From Planctomycetes bacterium MalM25 (GTDB lineage Bacteria; Planctomycetota; Planctomycetia; Pirellulales; Lacipirellulaceae): a stretch of DNA of 64,000 nucleotides. Both the position numbers and the translations under genes were made by a program. The stretch covers positions 3,521,968 to 3,585,967 of the forward strand of contig CP036424.1 in assembly GCA_007745835.1 (NCBI GenBank), given 5' to 3'. Shown here in pieces: positions 19,157-27,679 of the stretch (within the stretch, counting starts at the first letter, position 1; every line of letters begins with the position of its first letter). The notes beneath the pieces are model-generated. The model made no database searches and was not told the origin of the DNA. It saw only the letters and a list, made by a program, of their open reading frames with translations.

Positions 19157-19753
19157 GTGACGAACCCCACGATCCTCACCGTCGGCTACTCAACCCACGA
19201 GTGGCCCGAGTTCCTCGCCCTGCTGCGCGGCGCGAGCGTCACGGCGATCGCCGATGTCCGCTCGCACCCGCAGGCGCGGCTGCCACAGTACCGGCGGGAG
19301 CATCTCGAGCCGGCGCTCAAGCGAGAAGGGATCGCCTACGTCTTCCTGGGCGACTACCTCGGCGCCCGGCGTGTTGAAAGCGAATGCTACCTCGACGACC
19401 GAGCGGATTACGGGCTGGTCGCCAAGCTGCCGGCGTTCCGTGAAGGGATCGAACGGCTCGAGAAGGGGGCGGCCGAGTACCGCATCGCCCTCCTGTGCGC
19501 CGAGAAGGAGCCGCTCGACTGCCACCGGGGCGTGCTCATCTGCCGGACGCTCCTCGAGGAGGGCTGGGAGGTCGGTCACCTGCTCGCCGACGGCGCCATC
19601 GAACCGCACGCCGAGACCGAGGACCGGATGATCGACTGGATGGGCGTCGACCCGCTGCTCGACGCGGCGACGCCGCGCGAGGAGCTACTCAAACGGGCGT
19701 ATCATGAACGCGGGCTCGAAGTCTCCTACCATCGCCCTGCTTCTGATGAATGA
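19157..19753 (+). CDS. DUF488 family protein
   Basis: About 198 residues. The DUF488 pattern is clear: TILTVGYSTHEWPEFLALL at the start, IADVRSHPQARLPQY, LGDYLGARR, and the conserved IALLCAEKEPLDCHR. The function of the family is unknown. GTG 19157 gives a typical start; GTG 19127 would add ten residues. Its end overlaps the next gene by 8 bp, so the two are probably co-transcribed. Confidence 0.85.
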   Translation: MTNPTILTVGYSTHEWPEFLALLRGASVTAIADVRSHPQARLPQYRREHLEPALKREGIAYVFLGDYLGARRVESECYLDDRADYGLVAKLPAFREGIERLEKGAAEYRIALLCAEKEPLDCHRGVLICRTLLEEGWEVGHLLADGAIEPHAETEDRMIDWMGVDPLLDAATPREELLKRAYHERGLEVSYHRPASDE

Positions 19754-20516
19754 AAATGACGTCGCCGCCGAGAAGCTGCCCCCGTTCGTATCACGCGATG
19801 GGGAGAGCTACCGTCTGGACCACCGGCAGGCGTGGGCCTATGCGATCGTCATCCCATTCGTGATGTGGGGCTGCGGCTTCTTACTCCTCGGGGCGGTGCT
19901 TCGTTTCGTGATGAGATACAACCTCAACTCTGAGTGGTGGACCAGCAGCCTTTTCAACTTCGGGATGATGACTTGCTTATCCCTAGGCCTATCGATCGCA
20001 GGAGTCTTGAAGCAAAAGCGAGCTATCAAGCGAGGGGTCGCTAGGCTGCCCTGGCACCAGCTATCGCTGCTCGAAATGCTTGTCATCACAACCGCGATCG
20101 CGGGTAGCGTCGCGATCGCCTCCGCTCAACAGAGAGCGATGTGGGATCGCTTCACGCCGATCGAGCAGCAAGCGATTACTTTGCGGAGGCAGACAAGCGA
20201 GTTGCTCGGCCCCGACGGGGGTGTTGGCGCGAAAGGCGATGCCCTTGTGGTATGGATCCAAGACGGCACGTTCGACGATCGCCGCTTGGCCGAGTTCACC
20301 GATCTGGCCGAAGAAGAAGAGCTCCTCGACAAGATCGAAGAACTACATTTTATGCCTTGGGCCAGCCGCCCCATCGGCACAACGACTTGGCGACAGATCA
20401 CGAACGCCTCGACCGACACACTCGATCGCTGGACTTCTCTCAGACTGCTGGAAGCGAGGAGAACGTCTCTCCCCATGGCTTATCAGGCCGGATTTGAGAG
20501 CGATACGAATTGGTAG
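19746..20516 (+). CDS. Hypothetical membrane protein
   Basis: 256 residues, not recognised. Three hydrophobic segments are visible (AYAIVIPFVMWGCGFLLLGA, SLFNFGMMTCLSLGLSIAGV and LLEMLVITTAIAGSVAIASA), followed by a soluble part of about 120 residues. The phrase LPWHQLSLLEMLVITT resembles the start of membrane spans in many planctomycete hypothetical proteins. ATG 19746 overlaps the end of the DUF488 gene; ATG 19704 would give a longer overlap. Confidence 0.65.
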   Translation: MNENDVAAEKLPPFVSRDGESYRLDHRQAWAYAIVIPFVMWGCGFLLLGAVLRFVMRYNLNSEWWTSSLFNFGMMTCLSLGLSIAGVLKQKRAIKRGVARLPWHQLSLLEMLVITTAIAGSVAIASAQQRAMWDRFTPIEQQAITLRRQTSELLGPDGGVGAKGDALVVWIQDGTFDDRRLAEFTDLAEEEELLDKIEELHFMPWASRPIGTTTWRQITNASTDTLDRWTSLRLLEARRTSLPMAYQAGFESDTNW

Positions 20517-20525
20517 CCGCAACGG

Positions 20526-21251
20526 TTACCACACGCCCCCCTCGGCCAGCTGCCGGGTCGCCGCCTCCGCCCAGCCGCGGTTGGCGGCGGGGCTGGCGGG
20601 GCTGGGGTGCAGGACAGTGGTGACGCTCGTCTCGATGCCCGCAGCATCGACGACGCGGTTCAGGCATTTCTCGGCGTACTTGCCGACGCCCACCGCCCAT
20701 TCGGGCCGGGTGATCCGCAGCAGCTCCGCCAGGTGCGCGTCGCACGCGGCGTCGAGCGGCTCGCGCTCGGCGGCGGGGAGCTTGTCCGGAGTGAAGTTCT
20801 TGCCGGTCTCGGTCATGAAGACCAGCGGGCAGTAGTTCGCCACGAAGTGCTCCGCGAAGAAGGCGTCGGCCGTGCCGAAGCGCTCGGCGAACAGCCCCCA
20901 CAGCCGCCGGCCCGAGACCTCGCTCCGGCCGCACGCAAAGCCCTCGATGGGGCGTTTGGGGTGCTCGTCTGCGGGGTGTTTCACGGGCTCCTCGATCCCG
21001 ATCCAGTCGCGCGCGGCCGCCACCTCGCCGAACGGCACGCCCGTCTGCGCCATGCCCCACGGCCCCGGGTTCATGCCCAGGAAGAGGACGCGAACGCCCT
21101 CAGGATTAAGCCGCTCCAGGTACGCCCGGTGCGGCTTCCAAGCGTAGGCGAGCGGATTGTAGACGTGCGTCACCGGCTCGGCGAACGCGAGGGCGTCGAC
21201 CGCCTTCGCCAGCTTCTTTGCGGCTGCGCTAGCCTTGGTTGCGAGTGACAA
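20526..21251 (-). CDS. SMUG1-type uracil-DNA glycosylase
   Basis: Removes uracil and oxidised pyrimidines from DNA (base excision repair). 241 residues. Active-site motif LGMNPGPWGMAQTGVPFGEV near residue 57, and the second motif VLHPSPASPAANRGW near 215. TTG 21251 is preferred over the ORF start at 21290 because AGGAAG sits 6-7 bp upstream and because the earlier codons lie inside the palindromic repeat at 21261-21346. Confidence 0.9.
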   Translation of the reverse strand: MSLATKASAAAKKLAKAVDALAFAEPVTHVYNPLAYAWKPHRAYLERLNPEGVRVLFLGMNPGPWGMAQTGVPFGEVAAARDWIGIEEPVKHPADEHPKRPIEGFACGRSEVSGRRLWGLFAERFGTADAFFAEHFVANYCPLVFMTETGKNFTPDKLPAAEREPLDAACDAHLAELLRITRPEWAVGVGKYAEKCLNRVVDAAGIETSVTTVLHPSPASPAANRGWAEAATRQLAEGGVW

Positions 21252-21260
21252 AGCGACTTC

Positions 21261-21346
21261 CTGTAGGAGGCGTCTCCGACGCCGATTCAAGACTCGTAGC
21301 GGGGTCGGCTGACCAACCGTAATCGGCGTCGGAGACGCCTCCTACA
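21261..21346. repeat. Dispersed palindromic repeat, copy D
   Basis: Perfect inverted arms CTGTAGGAGGCGTCTCCGAC (then GCCGATT) at 21261-21287 and the reverse complement at 21320-21346. It separates the SMUG1 gene from PPK2; both read leftward. Confidence 0.92.
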
Positions 21347-21352
21347 GACCGA

Positions 21353-22156
21353 TTACTCAACGACGATGCCATCCAGCCCCGCTTCGCACTCGGGGATCTG
21401 AGGGTCCATCTCCTCGAGCGTCGACTTGACGAGCGAGCTCACCACGAGGTTGCGGTACCACTTGCGGTCCGACGGGATGATGTGCCACGGCGCGTGCTTC
21501 GTGTTGCAGCGGTTGAGCGCCGTCTCGTAGGCGTCCTGGTAGTCGTCCCAGAGCTTCCGCTCGGAGAGGTCCGCCTTGCTGAACTTCCAACGCTTGTCCG
21601 GGTTGTCGAGCCGCGCTTGCAAACGCTCGCGTTGCTCCTCCTTGCTGACGTGGAGGAAGCACTTCACGATCTTCACGTTCGCTTCGGTCAGTAGCTCCTC
21701 GAAGTCGTTGATCCGCTGGTAGCGGGTCTCCCACTCCGACTTTGGCACCAAGTCGTGGACCCGCACGACCAACACGTCCTCGTAGTGGCTCCGGTTGAAG
21801 ATCCCGATGTTCCCCCGTCGCGGCACGGCGCGGTGGACACGCCATAGGAAACCGTGGTCGAGTTCCTCGTTGCTCGGCTGCTTGAATGGCGTGATCTGGA
21901 AGCTCTGCGGGTTGATGCCGGTCATCACGGTGCGGATCGTGCCGTCCTTGCCCGCGGTGTCCATGCCCTGTAGCACCAGTAAGAGCGCCCGCTTGTTTTC
22001 CGCGTACAGCCGATAGGCGAGCTCGCGGGAGCTTTCGGTGTTCTTCGCGATCTGCTCGTAGGCGGACTCCTTGTCCCAGTCGCCGCGGACCTCACGCGGA
22101 TCGACGTCCTTGAGCTTGATCTTCTTATCGTGATCGAAGGTGACGGGCTTGGGCAT
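21353..22156 (-). CDS. ppk2: Polyphosphate:nucleotide phosphotransferase, PPK2 family
   Basis: 267 residues. Walker A QGMDTAGKDGTIRTV near residue 66, lid region PRRGNIGIFNRSHYEDVLVV near 125, and the conserved WKFSKADLSERKLWDDYQDA near 195 and IIPSDRKWYRNL near 232. These are typical of the single-domain PPK2 enzymes that use polyphosphate to phosphorylate nucleoside mono- or diphosphates. ATG 22156 (MPKPVTFDHDKK) gives the usual length; ORF codons upstream of it read through an intergenic repeat tract. Confidence 0.92.
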   Translation of the reverse strand: MPKPVTFDHDKKIKLKDVDPREVRGDWDKESAYEQIAKNTESSRELAYRLYAENKRALLLVLQGMDTAGKDGTIRTVMTGINPQSFQITPFKQPSNEELDHGFLWRVHRAVPRRGNIGIFNRSHYEDVLVVRVHDLVPKSEWETRYQRINDFEELLTEANVKIVKCFLHVSKEEQRERLQARLDNPDKRWKFSKADLSERKLWDDYQDAYETALNRCNTKHAPWHIIPSDRKWYRNLVVSSLVKSTLEEMDPQIPECEAGLDGIVVE

Positions 22157-22159
22157 CGT

Positions 22160-22255
22160 GAAGAGATGGTAGAGGGCAGATGGTAGATGGCAGAAAACAT
22201 AGCGGCCGCCTTGCCGATTCCTATCATCTATCATCTGACACCTATCATCTACCTC
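22160..22255. repeat. ATCATC-type intergenic repeat tract, copy 2
   Basis: Short units AGATGGTAGA, GGCAGATGGTAGATGGCAG and ATCATCTATCATCTGACACC then TATCATCTACC, forming an imperfect inverted repeat upstream of PPK2. Related to 15321-15388. Confidence 0.6.
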
Positions 22256-22258
22256 CCG

Positions 22259-22441
22259 TCACTCCAATTCGCCCCAGGCGCGGGCGTCGCCATCCGGGTC
22301 GATCTCGACGCGGATTACGTTCGGCCGGCAGCAAACGGGGCAGTCCTCGACGTACTCCTGCTCCGCGCCGGCGGTCAGGTCGATCGGCACGACGATCTCC
22401 TCGCCGCACTCGCCGCAGAGGTAGCTCGCTTCGTTCTCCAT
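22259..22441 (-). CDS. CPXCG-motif cysteine-rich small protein
   Basis: 60 residues, MENEASYLCGECGEEIVVPI through CPVCCRPNV. Two Cys pairs (C-G-E-C and C-P-V-C) form a predicted zinc ribbon as in the Cys-rich CPXCG family. Function unknown. ATG 22441 gives the family length; an in-frame start 19 codons upstream is less likely. Confidence 0.8.
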   Translation of the reverse strand: MENEASYLCGECGEEIVVPIDLTAGAEQEYVEDCPVCCRPNVIRVEIDPDGDARAWGELE

Positions 22442-22563
22442 GAGAGGATTGTAGCGTTCGCGAGGCCTAAACCCGCACAAGCGGGTCTGTGAGGTCATGG
22501 ATATGCGCGTGCCCGGCCGCGTAACGGGCAGAACGTCCTATCTATAGAGCAACCCCATGCCCA

Positions 22564-23697
22564 ATGCTCGGACGGTTTAGGCGGACCGCACCGGTAATCG
22601 GGCCGAACGACTCGATGGAATCCCAGCCCCTGCCCCTGATGAACAACGACCCCCCCGCCGAACGCGGCAGCACCGCCGAGATCGCCTCGTTTGTCGCCGA
22701 CCTGAGCGGCGCCATGACCGCCGCGATCAGTGAGATCAACGACATCAACGCGAACACCCAACTGCTGGCGCTCAACGCCCGTATCGAAGCGGCCCGCGCC
22801 GGCCAGAGCGGAGCGGCCTTCAGCATCGTCGCCGAAGAGATGCAGTCGCTCGGAGCCAAGACCAGCGTCGTGGCGAACGACATGGCGAGCAAGACGAGCC
22901 GCTCGATCGACGAACTGCTCGAGGTCATCGGGTCGAGCGTCCGCGGCACCCGGCTCTCCGACCTGGCGCTCACGAACATCGACTTGGTCGATCGGAACCT
23001 CTACGAACGGACGTGCGACGTCCGCTGGTGGGCGACCGACAGCAGCCTGGTCGAGGCGCTCGAATCCCCCACGCCCGAGAACCTCGAGTACGCCTCGCAG
23101 CGGATGGGCGTGATCCTCGGGGCTTACACGGTCTACTTCGATCTGGTCCTGTGCGACCGCGACGGCCAGATCGTCGCCAACGGGCGGCCCGACCTGTACG
23201 ACTCGGTCGGGGAATCGGCGGCCCACTCGGATTGGTTCCGTCGGGCGCGCGACAGCCGCTCGGGCGATGACTACGGCTTCGAGACCGCCCATCGCTCGTC
23301 CCTCGTCAATGATCAGAGCGTGCTGGTCTACTCTTGCGGCGTCCGCCGTGGTGGCGAGTCGGACGGCGCGGTGCTCGGCGCCCTGGGCATCCTTTTCGAT
23401 TGGGAGGGGCTAGCACAGACTATCGTCGAGAACGTGCCGGTCGCCCCGAGCGAGCGTGAGGCGACGCGCTGCGTCTTCTGCGACGACGAAGGCCGCGTCC
23501 TCGCGGACTCGTGGGGCAAGCAGCTCGAGGACCAGATCGCCCTGCCGGAACAGAGCAGGCTCTTCGCCGACCCGAAGGGCTTTGAGATGATCGAGCTGGA
23601 CGGCGAACGCCACTGTGTCGCCCACGCCCAAGCGCCCGGGTTCGAGACTTACAGCACCGGCTGGCACTCCCTGCTGATCCAAGCGGTCAGCGATTGA
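22564..23697 (+). CDS. Soluble chemoreceptor-like protein: MCP signalling tip followed by a Cache-like domain
   Basis: 377 residues with no membrane span. Residues about 40-115 match the hairpin tip of methyl-accepting chemotaxis proteins (NTQLLALNARIEAARAGQSG, then AAFSIVAEEMQSLGA). The rest looks like a double Cache/PDC sensor fold (FDLVLCDRDGQIVANGRPDL, SDWFRRARDSRSGDDYGFE, VLVYSCGVRRGG, CVFCDDEGRVLADS). In normal receptors the sensor comes first and is extracytoplasmic; here the order is reversed and the protein appears cytosolic. No methylation helices are obvious. No che genes are adjacent. The start could also be ATG 22615 or 22639. Confidence 0.75.
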   Translation: MLGRFRRTAPVIGPNDSMESQPLPLMNNDPPAERGSTAEIASFVADLSGAMTAAISEINDINANTQLLALNARIEAARAGQSGAAFSIVAEEMQSLGAKTSVVANDMASKTSRSIDELLEVIGSSVRGTRLSDLALTNIDLVDRNLYERTCDVRWWATDSSLVEALESPTPENLEYASQRMGVILGAYTVYFDLVLCDRDGQIVANGRPDLYDSVGESAAHSDWFRRARDSRSGDDYGFETAHRSSLVNDQSVLVYSCGVRRGGESDGAVLGALGILFDWEGLAQTIVENVPVAPSEREATRCVFCDDEGRVLADSWGKQLEDQIALPEQSRLFADPKGFEMIELDGERHCVAHAQAPGFETYSTGWHSLLIQAVSD

Positions 23698-23769
23698 GAC
23701 ACGAGGCCCGAAGGGGGGAGGGTTGGCTTCGGCTGCCCAACCACCACCCTCCCCCCTGGCCTCGTGGCC

Positions 23770-25209
23770 TCAATCCTCCGGCTTGCTGCCGTCTCCGCAC
23801 ATGCGGACGACGCGCGGGTGGAACGCGGCGAGCACGTCGACCAGGTCGGACTGGGCGCCCATCACGGCGTGGATGTCCTTGTAGACGCCGGGCACCTCAT
23901 CGGCGCCGGCGGCCAGGACCTCGATGCCCTGCCCCGCCAGACGCTGCTGCTCCGCGTTGAAGCGGAACGTGTCGCGCGCCTGCCGGCGGCTCATGCGGCG
24001 TCCCGCGCCGTGCGAAGCCGAGCCGAGGCTCGACGCCACGCCGCGCCCGCGCACCACGAAGGCGGGCGAAGCCATCGAACCGGGGATCACGCCCAGCTCG
24101 CCCGCGGCGGCGGGCGTAGCGCCCTTGCGGTGGACGACCACCTCGCGCTCGCCCTTCCCGTCCGGGTCGTGCCGCTCCTTCCAGGCGAAGTTGTGGTGGT
24201 TCTCGACGCCGCTGATCACGTGGGCGCCCAGTTTCTTGGTCACCAGGCGGTGGATCACCGCGTGGTTCGCCGAAGCGTACTCGCCCATCAGATTCATCGC
24301 CGCCCAGTACGCCTGCCCCTCCTCGCTGTCGAGCGACAGCCAAGCCAAACGGCCCAGCTCGGAGCAGTCCTTCGGCAGCATCCGCTGGGCGATCTGGCTG
24401 TACGTGCTGCACACCGCCGCGCCGGCGCCCCGGCTGCCGCTGTGACTCAGCAGCGCGACGTAACTCCCCGCGTCGAGGCCCAGGTCGTCCGAGCGCTCGC
24501 CGAGCACGAGCTCGCCGAACTCGACGAAGTGGTTGCCCGAGCCGCTCGTGCCGAGCTGGTTCCACGCGGTGTCCTTCTTCTGACGCGTCACGCGCGTGAC
24601 GTTCCAGTCGCGGTCCATCACGTCGTGCTGCTGGCGGGGCGAGTGCTGCACGCCGACGCCGAAACGCGTGCCGCCCAGGAGCGCCTCGCGGTAGGCGTTG
24701 CGGCGGCCGTCGATCGTGTCGACCGGCAGGTCGAGCACCGACAGCTTCATGCGGCACGCGATGTCGACGCCCACCGCGTACGGGATCACGGCGTTGTCGC
24801 AAGCGAGCACCCCGCCGATCGGCAGGCCGTAACCGACGTGCGCGTCGGGCATCAGCGCAGCGCCGACCGCCGACGGAACGCGGCACGCCTGGCGCATCTG
24901 CGCGTGCGCGGCCGGATCGATCCGGTCTTCTTCGGTTTGACACTCCCAGGCGTCGTAGGCGATTGGCTCGGCGAGCGGCTCGATCGTGCGTGACTGCGCC
25001 CGCTGGGTGAGCTTCATGGCGAACTCGCCCCAGACCGGATCGGCGTGGAACGCCTCCGCATCGACGAGCACGGCGGCGACGCCTTCCTTCGCGCGCTTGC
25101 CCTTCAACCCGAAGCCGGTCCCCTGCTCCGCCGCGGTCGACAGGCAACGGATCGCCGCCGGCACGCAGGTCGGCGGGACGCCCAGTTTTTCGAGTTGGCG
25201 GCGGTTCAT
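23770..25209 (-). CDS. rtcB: RNA-splicing ligase RtcB
   Basis: Joins 2',3'-cyclic phosphate (or 3'-phosphate) and 5'-OH RNA ends using GTP and Mn2+. 479 residues. Metal-site Cys in VGVDIACRMKLSV near residue 150, GTSGSGNHFVEFG near 225, LLSHSGSRGAG, and the guanylylated histidine in GSASHGAGRRMSRRQA near 398. PGSMASPAFVVRG is also present. ATG 25209 (MNRRQLEKLGVP) gives the family start. No rtcA or archease is next to it. The left end of the mobile island lies 178 bp upstream. Confidence 0.94.
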   Translation of the reverse strand: MNRRQLEKLGVPPTCVPAAIRCLSTAAEQGTGFGLKGKRAKEGVAAVLVDAEAFHADPVWGEFAMKLTQRAQSRTIEPLAEPIAYDAWECQTEEDRIDPAAHAQMRQACRVPSAVGAALMPDAHVGYGLPIGGVLACDNAVIPYAVGVDIACRMKLSVLDLPVDTIDGRRNAYREALLGGTRFGVGVQHSPRQQHDVMDRDWNVTRVTRQKKDTAWNQLGTSGSGNHFVEFGELVLGERSDDLGLDAGSYVALLSHSGSRGAGAAVCSTYSQIAQRMLPKDCSELGRLAWLSLDSEEGQAYWAAMNLMGEYASANHAVIHRLVTKKLGAHVISGVENHHNFAWKERHDPDGKGEREVVVHRKGATPAAAGELGVIPGSMASPAFVVRGRGVASSLGSASHGAGRRMSRRQARDTFRFNAEQQRLAGQGIEVLAAGADEVPGVYKDIHAVMGAQSDLVDVLAAFHPRVVRMCGDGSKPED

Positions 25210-25386
25210 CGCGTTCGCTCCATCAACGGTTCTGTCCGGCCCGTGCCGGTTCGTGGAGACACCGACCCACGCGGGCGGCCGCGGGTTCGCCCCCATCGGA
25301 CTCCCCCGCCTAACCCCTCGAGGCGGCGCCTGAGGCGACAGCACCGCCCGAAACGATAGCGAACCCGCCATCCACGATTTGGGTCA

Positions 25387-25416
25387 ATTCCTGCTAAGAA
25401 CCGGCGAAACCGCGGG
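25387..25416. repeat. Left attachment site (attL) of the island
   Basis: 30-bp sequence beginning ATTCCTGCTAAGAACCGGCG and ending AAACCGCGGG, identical to 49942-49971. It lies 8 bp from the integrase stop codon. Confidence 0.9.
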
Positions 25417-25424
25417 GAACCCCT

Positions 25425-26558
25425 TTATTTGCAGGGTTTCCGTCCATCGTCCCTTCCCGGCTGCACCTGATTTGCACCAGCTTCCCACCCGAGGGTCTTC
25501 GCCAGGGAGGTCGCGTCGTGGCGGATGTAGTGCTTGCGGGTCGTGATTGGGTTCGCGTGGCGGGCGACCTTCGCGAGTATCGCTTCGTTGGTCGTCTCGG
25601 AGAGTCTCGACAGGAACGTGGCCCGGATGTCGTGTGGTGACGCGGTGCGACCTGTCTCGGTGTGGACGACCACGCCAGCCTGCTTGCCGTACTTGCGGAC
25701 CAGTGCCGCCAAGCTGCTGCACAACATCCGACTGCCTTTCCAACCGGGGACCGAGAACACCGGCCCGCTACGGGGGTAGCCCGGCTGGTAGACGAGCTGC
25801 CAGAACTCCGGCGGGCCGGGTAGGTAATCCACCTTCTTGTTCTTCTGTTTGCGGAAGGCGATCAGGGGCAGATCCCCCTCGACCACACAGATGTCGCCGG
25901 AGGGGCTCCACGTAAGGCGGTAGAGCTCACTGATGCGGAGACCGGAGTGCCACAGCCCCCACAGGAATCGGGCCACCTCGGCCCCCCTGGCGGGCCGTTG
26001 AAGGGCGAGGGACACCATCCGCTCAAACTCTTCTAGCGTGATGGACCGGTTCCGCATCTCGGGGGTGGATGGTGACCCCCCTCGTCGCCGGGGCATCCGC
26101 ACCGCGTCGTGCATGCCGACTGACGCCCCCCAGTTGATGCCGGACAGAATCACCCTGGCGTACGTGTCCGCTGTACCCGGCGATAGGGTCTTGCGCAGCT
26201 CGCCACGGAACCTGCTGATGGTGGCCGCATCGATCTCCGCAACGTACCTCGGCCGGACCACCTCCTCGAACTTTGCCTTGGCGGACCGCCAGTTCTTCCG
26301 GTAGTTGAGCGACATATCCGCGAGGTACTCGTCCTCGTACCGCTGGCGATACTCCTTCCACGTCAGAGCGGGGGCTGCGGGGGCGTCGGGGCGATACCCC
26401 TTGGCTAGATCATCCTCTAGCCGCCACGCCCGCCGCAGCGCCTCCCGCTCATCGTGGGTTCCGCTGGTAACCTCACCGGACCGGTTACCTACTCGCCAGC
26501 GGAGCCCGAAGGGGCGGTCTTGGTACTTGTGGAGGCGGACTGTTGTTCTGCTATCCAT
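25425..26558 (-). CDS. Tyrosine recombinase / integrase
   Basis: 377 residues. An N-terminal SAM-like/core-binding region (residues about 70-165: LTWKEYRQRYEDEYLADMSL, SPGTADTYARVILSGINWG) precedes the catalytic domain. Catalytic residues are visible: Arg in LWHSGLRISELYRLTW, His-x-x-Arg in SPHDIRATFLSRL, and RHANPITTRKHYI with the nucleophilic Tyr near residue 348. Start ATG 26558. It reads toward attL, the usual place for the enzyme that integrates and excises its own element. The last codons contain the 20-bp word repeated near the other end of the island. Confidence 0.93.
   Translation of the reverse strand: MDSRTTVRLHKYQDRPFGLRWRVGNRSGEVTSGTHDEREALRRAWRLEDDLAKGYRPDAPAAPALTWKEYRQRYEDEYLADMSLNYRKNWRSAKAKFEEVVRPRYVAEIDAATISRFRGELRKTLSPGTADTYARVILSGINWGASVGMHDAVRMPRRRGGSPSTPEMRNRSITLEEFERMVSLALQRPARGAEVARFLWGLWHSGLRISELYRLTWSPSGDICVVEGDLPLIAFRKQKNKKVDYLPGPPEFWQLVYQPGYPRSGPVFSVPGWKGSRMLCSSLAALVRKYGKQAGVVVHTETGRTASPHDIRATFLSRLSETTNEAILAKVARHANPITTRKHYIRHDATSLAKTLGWEAGANQVQPGRDDGRKPCK
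25461..25480. repeat. 20-bp repeat near left island end (possible arm site)
   Basis: CTGCACCTGATTTGCACCAG, identical to 49841-49860. It lies 44 bp inside attL, within the integrase 3' coding region. Confidence 0.7.
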
Positions 26559-26624
26559 ACGACTCCTGGGGTAGTGAAGAGTAAAAATAGGGGCATACCA
26601 TTCTCCTGGTGAGGCAAGCCTCGC

Positions 26625-26831
26625 TTGGCCAAAGCGGGCCCCTTCGACGGCCTCGAAGGTGGCTTCAACAGCGACGGCCTAATCGACGACGAGTACAACG
26701 CCTGGCGTGACGCCGAAGAGGCGCTTGGCATAACCCCTAGGTCGCTAGAGACGCGGACAGAGACTGTGATGTTGACGCGGACAACTACTCCGAATCGAGC
26801 AGGCAGCATGGCGAGTGGCTGGCCGATCTAG
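26625..26831 (+). pseudogene. Possible dockerin relic in a 375-bp gap
   Basis: Read from 26625 the frame gives GGFNSDGLIDDEYNAWRDAE, which matches the type I dockerin repeat seen intact elsewhere in the island (DFNGDGLVNAADYSVWRD). About 25 codons later a second repeat-like string, DVDADNYSESSRQHGEWLAD, appears in another frame. This suggests a frameshifted remnant of a dockerin-bearing gene. No signal peptide, LEPR motif or credible start accompanies it. Nothing else was recognised in 26559-26933. Confidence 0.4.
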
Positions 26832-26933
26832 GCGATGACCGTTCGACTGTCGTCTCTGAGCTCACCACCACCACGCTGCTGATCCACACGGCGTGGTTAG
26901 GGCGGGGTGTAGCGTCGCTGTTAAGCTCTTGGC

Positions 26934-27551
26934 ATGTGCCACCACTACCTAGCCGCCCAATCCCTCGCCGAAGACTTCGGGTTCGAGTTCAGCCTCAGCG
27001 GAGCGTCACGGGCCGCTGTGGACCGCCTCACCGCCGAGCTGACGAACGCCGGGGCGTGGCCGCTCAAGACCGTGCCGGCCTTGAGGATCGATGACAGCGG
27101 CGATTTGGTGGCCTTTGGGGCGGAGTGGGGCTTGCTGCCTCGCTGGTGGAAGCCGAGCGACAAGGTGCCGAAGCGCTCGACGTTCCAGCGTAAGACGATC
27201 AACGCCAGGTCGGAGACGGCCGCCACGAAGCCGGCGTTCCGGGACGCGTGGAAGCATCGTCGCTGCCTACTGCCGGTCAGCGAGTTCATGGAACGCGATC
27301 ACTACTTCGGCATCGGCGAGCCGGTTGCGTTCGCCGGGCTGTGGGAGTCGTGGATAGGCGAGGACGGCGACGTGCTCACGACCACGCTGCTGACGACCAA
27401 GCCGAACGCGGAAGTCCAGCATGTTGGACACCACCGCATGCCGGTCTTGCTGACGACGCCTGAGGACCGCCGGGATTGGTTGGCGGGCAGTGCTGACGAG
27501 CGGTTGGTGGTGCCGTTGGCGGATGGGGCGTTGGCTGTGCGGGGGAAGTAG
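26934..27551 (+). CDS. SRAP-family (YedK/HMCES-like) abasic-site-processing protein
   Basis: 205 residues. The family's catalytic Cys2 is exposed after Met removal (MCHHY, usually MCGRY). Other family elements: WGLLPRWWKP, NARSETAATKPAFRDAWKHR followed by RCLLPVSEFME, and the conserved HHRMPVLLTTPEDRRDWL. Characterised relatives crosslink to abasic sites in single-stranded DNA and shield them. Such genes are common on phages and mobile elements. It is the first cargo gene after the integrase. GTG/TTG alternatives were not needed. Confidence 0.9.
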   Translation: MCHHYLAAQSLAEDFGFEFSLSGASRAAVDRLTAELTNAGAWPLKTVPALRIDDSGDLVAFGAEWGLLPRWWKPSDKVPKRSTFQRKTINARSETAATKPAFRDAWKHRRCLLPVSEFMERDHYFGIGEPVAFAGLWESWIGEDGDVLTTTLLTTKPNAEVQHVGHHRMPVLLTTPEDRRDWLAGSADERLVVPLADGALAVRGK

Positions 27552-27560
27552 CTGTTGTGG

Positions 27561-27679
27561 CTCAGGACGACGCCTCATTTGCACTTAGCGACGCGGCAGG
27601 CCCACCTACAAGTCGCCCTCGAACCGGCCGGCAGAGCCACACTGAAGTCGCCGAGGTTGAGCTGACCGACGCGAGTTAC
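27561..27679 (+). repeat. Island repeat copy R1 (full-length, forward) within a 571-bp gap
   Basis: 119-bp unit from CTCAGGACGACGCCTCATTT (then GCACTTAGCGACG) to GAAGTCGCCGAGGTTGAGCT (then GACCGACGCGAGTTAC). The same unit occurs in reverse at 45302-45411 plus 46961-46965. No gene was recognised in the rest of 27552-28122. Confidence 0.85.

Noticed and set aside
26489-26809. 106-codon open frame on the minus strand upstream of the integrase
   Set aside because: Overlaps the integrase start, Ser/Pro/Arg-rich composition with no family resemblance.
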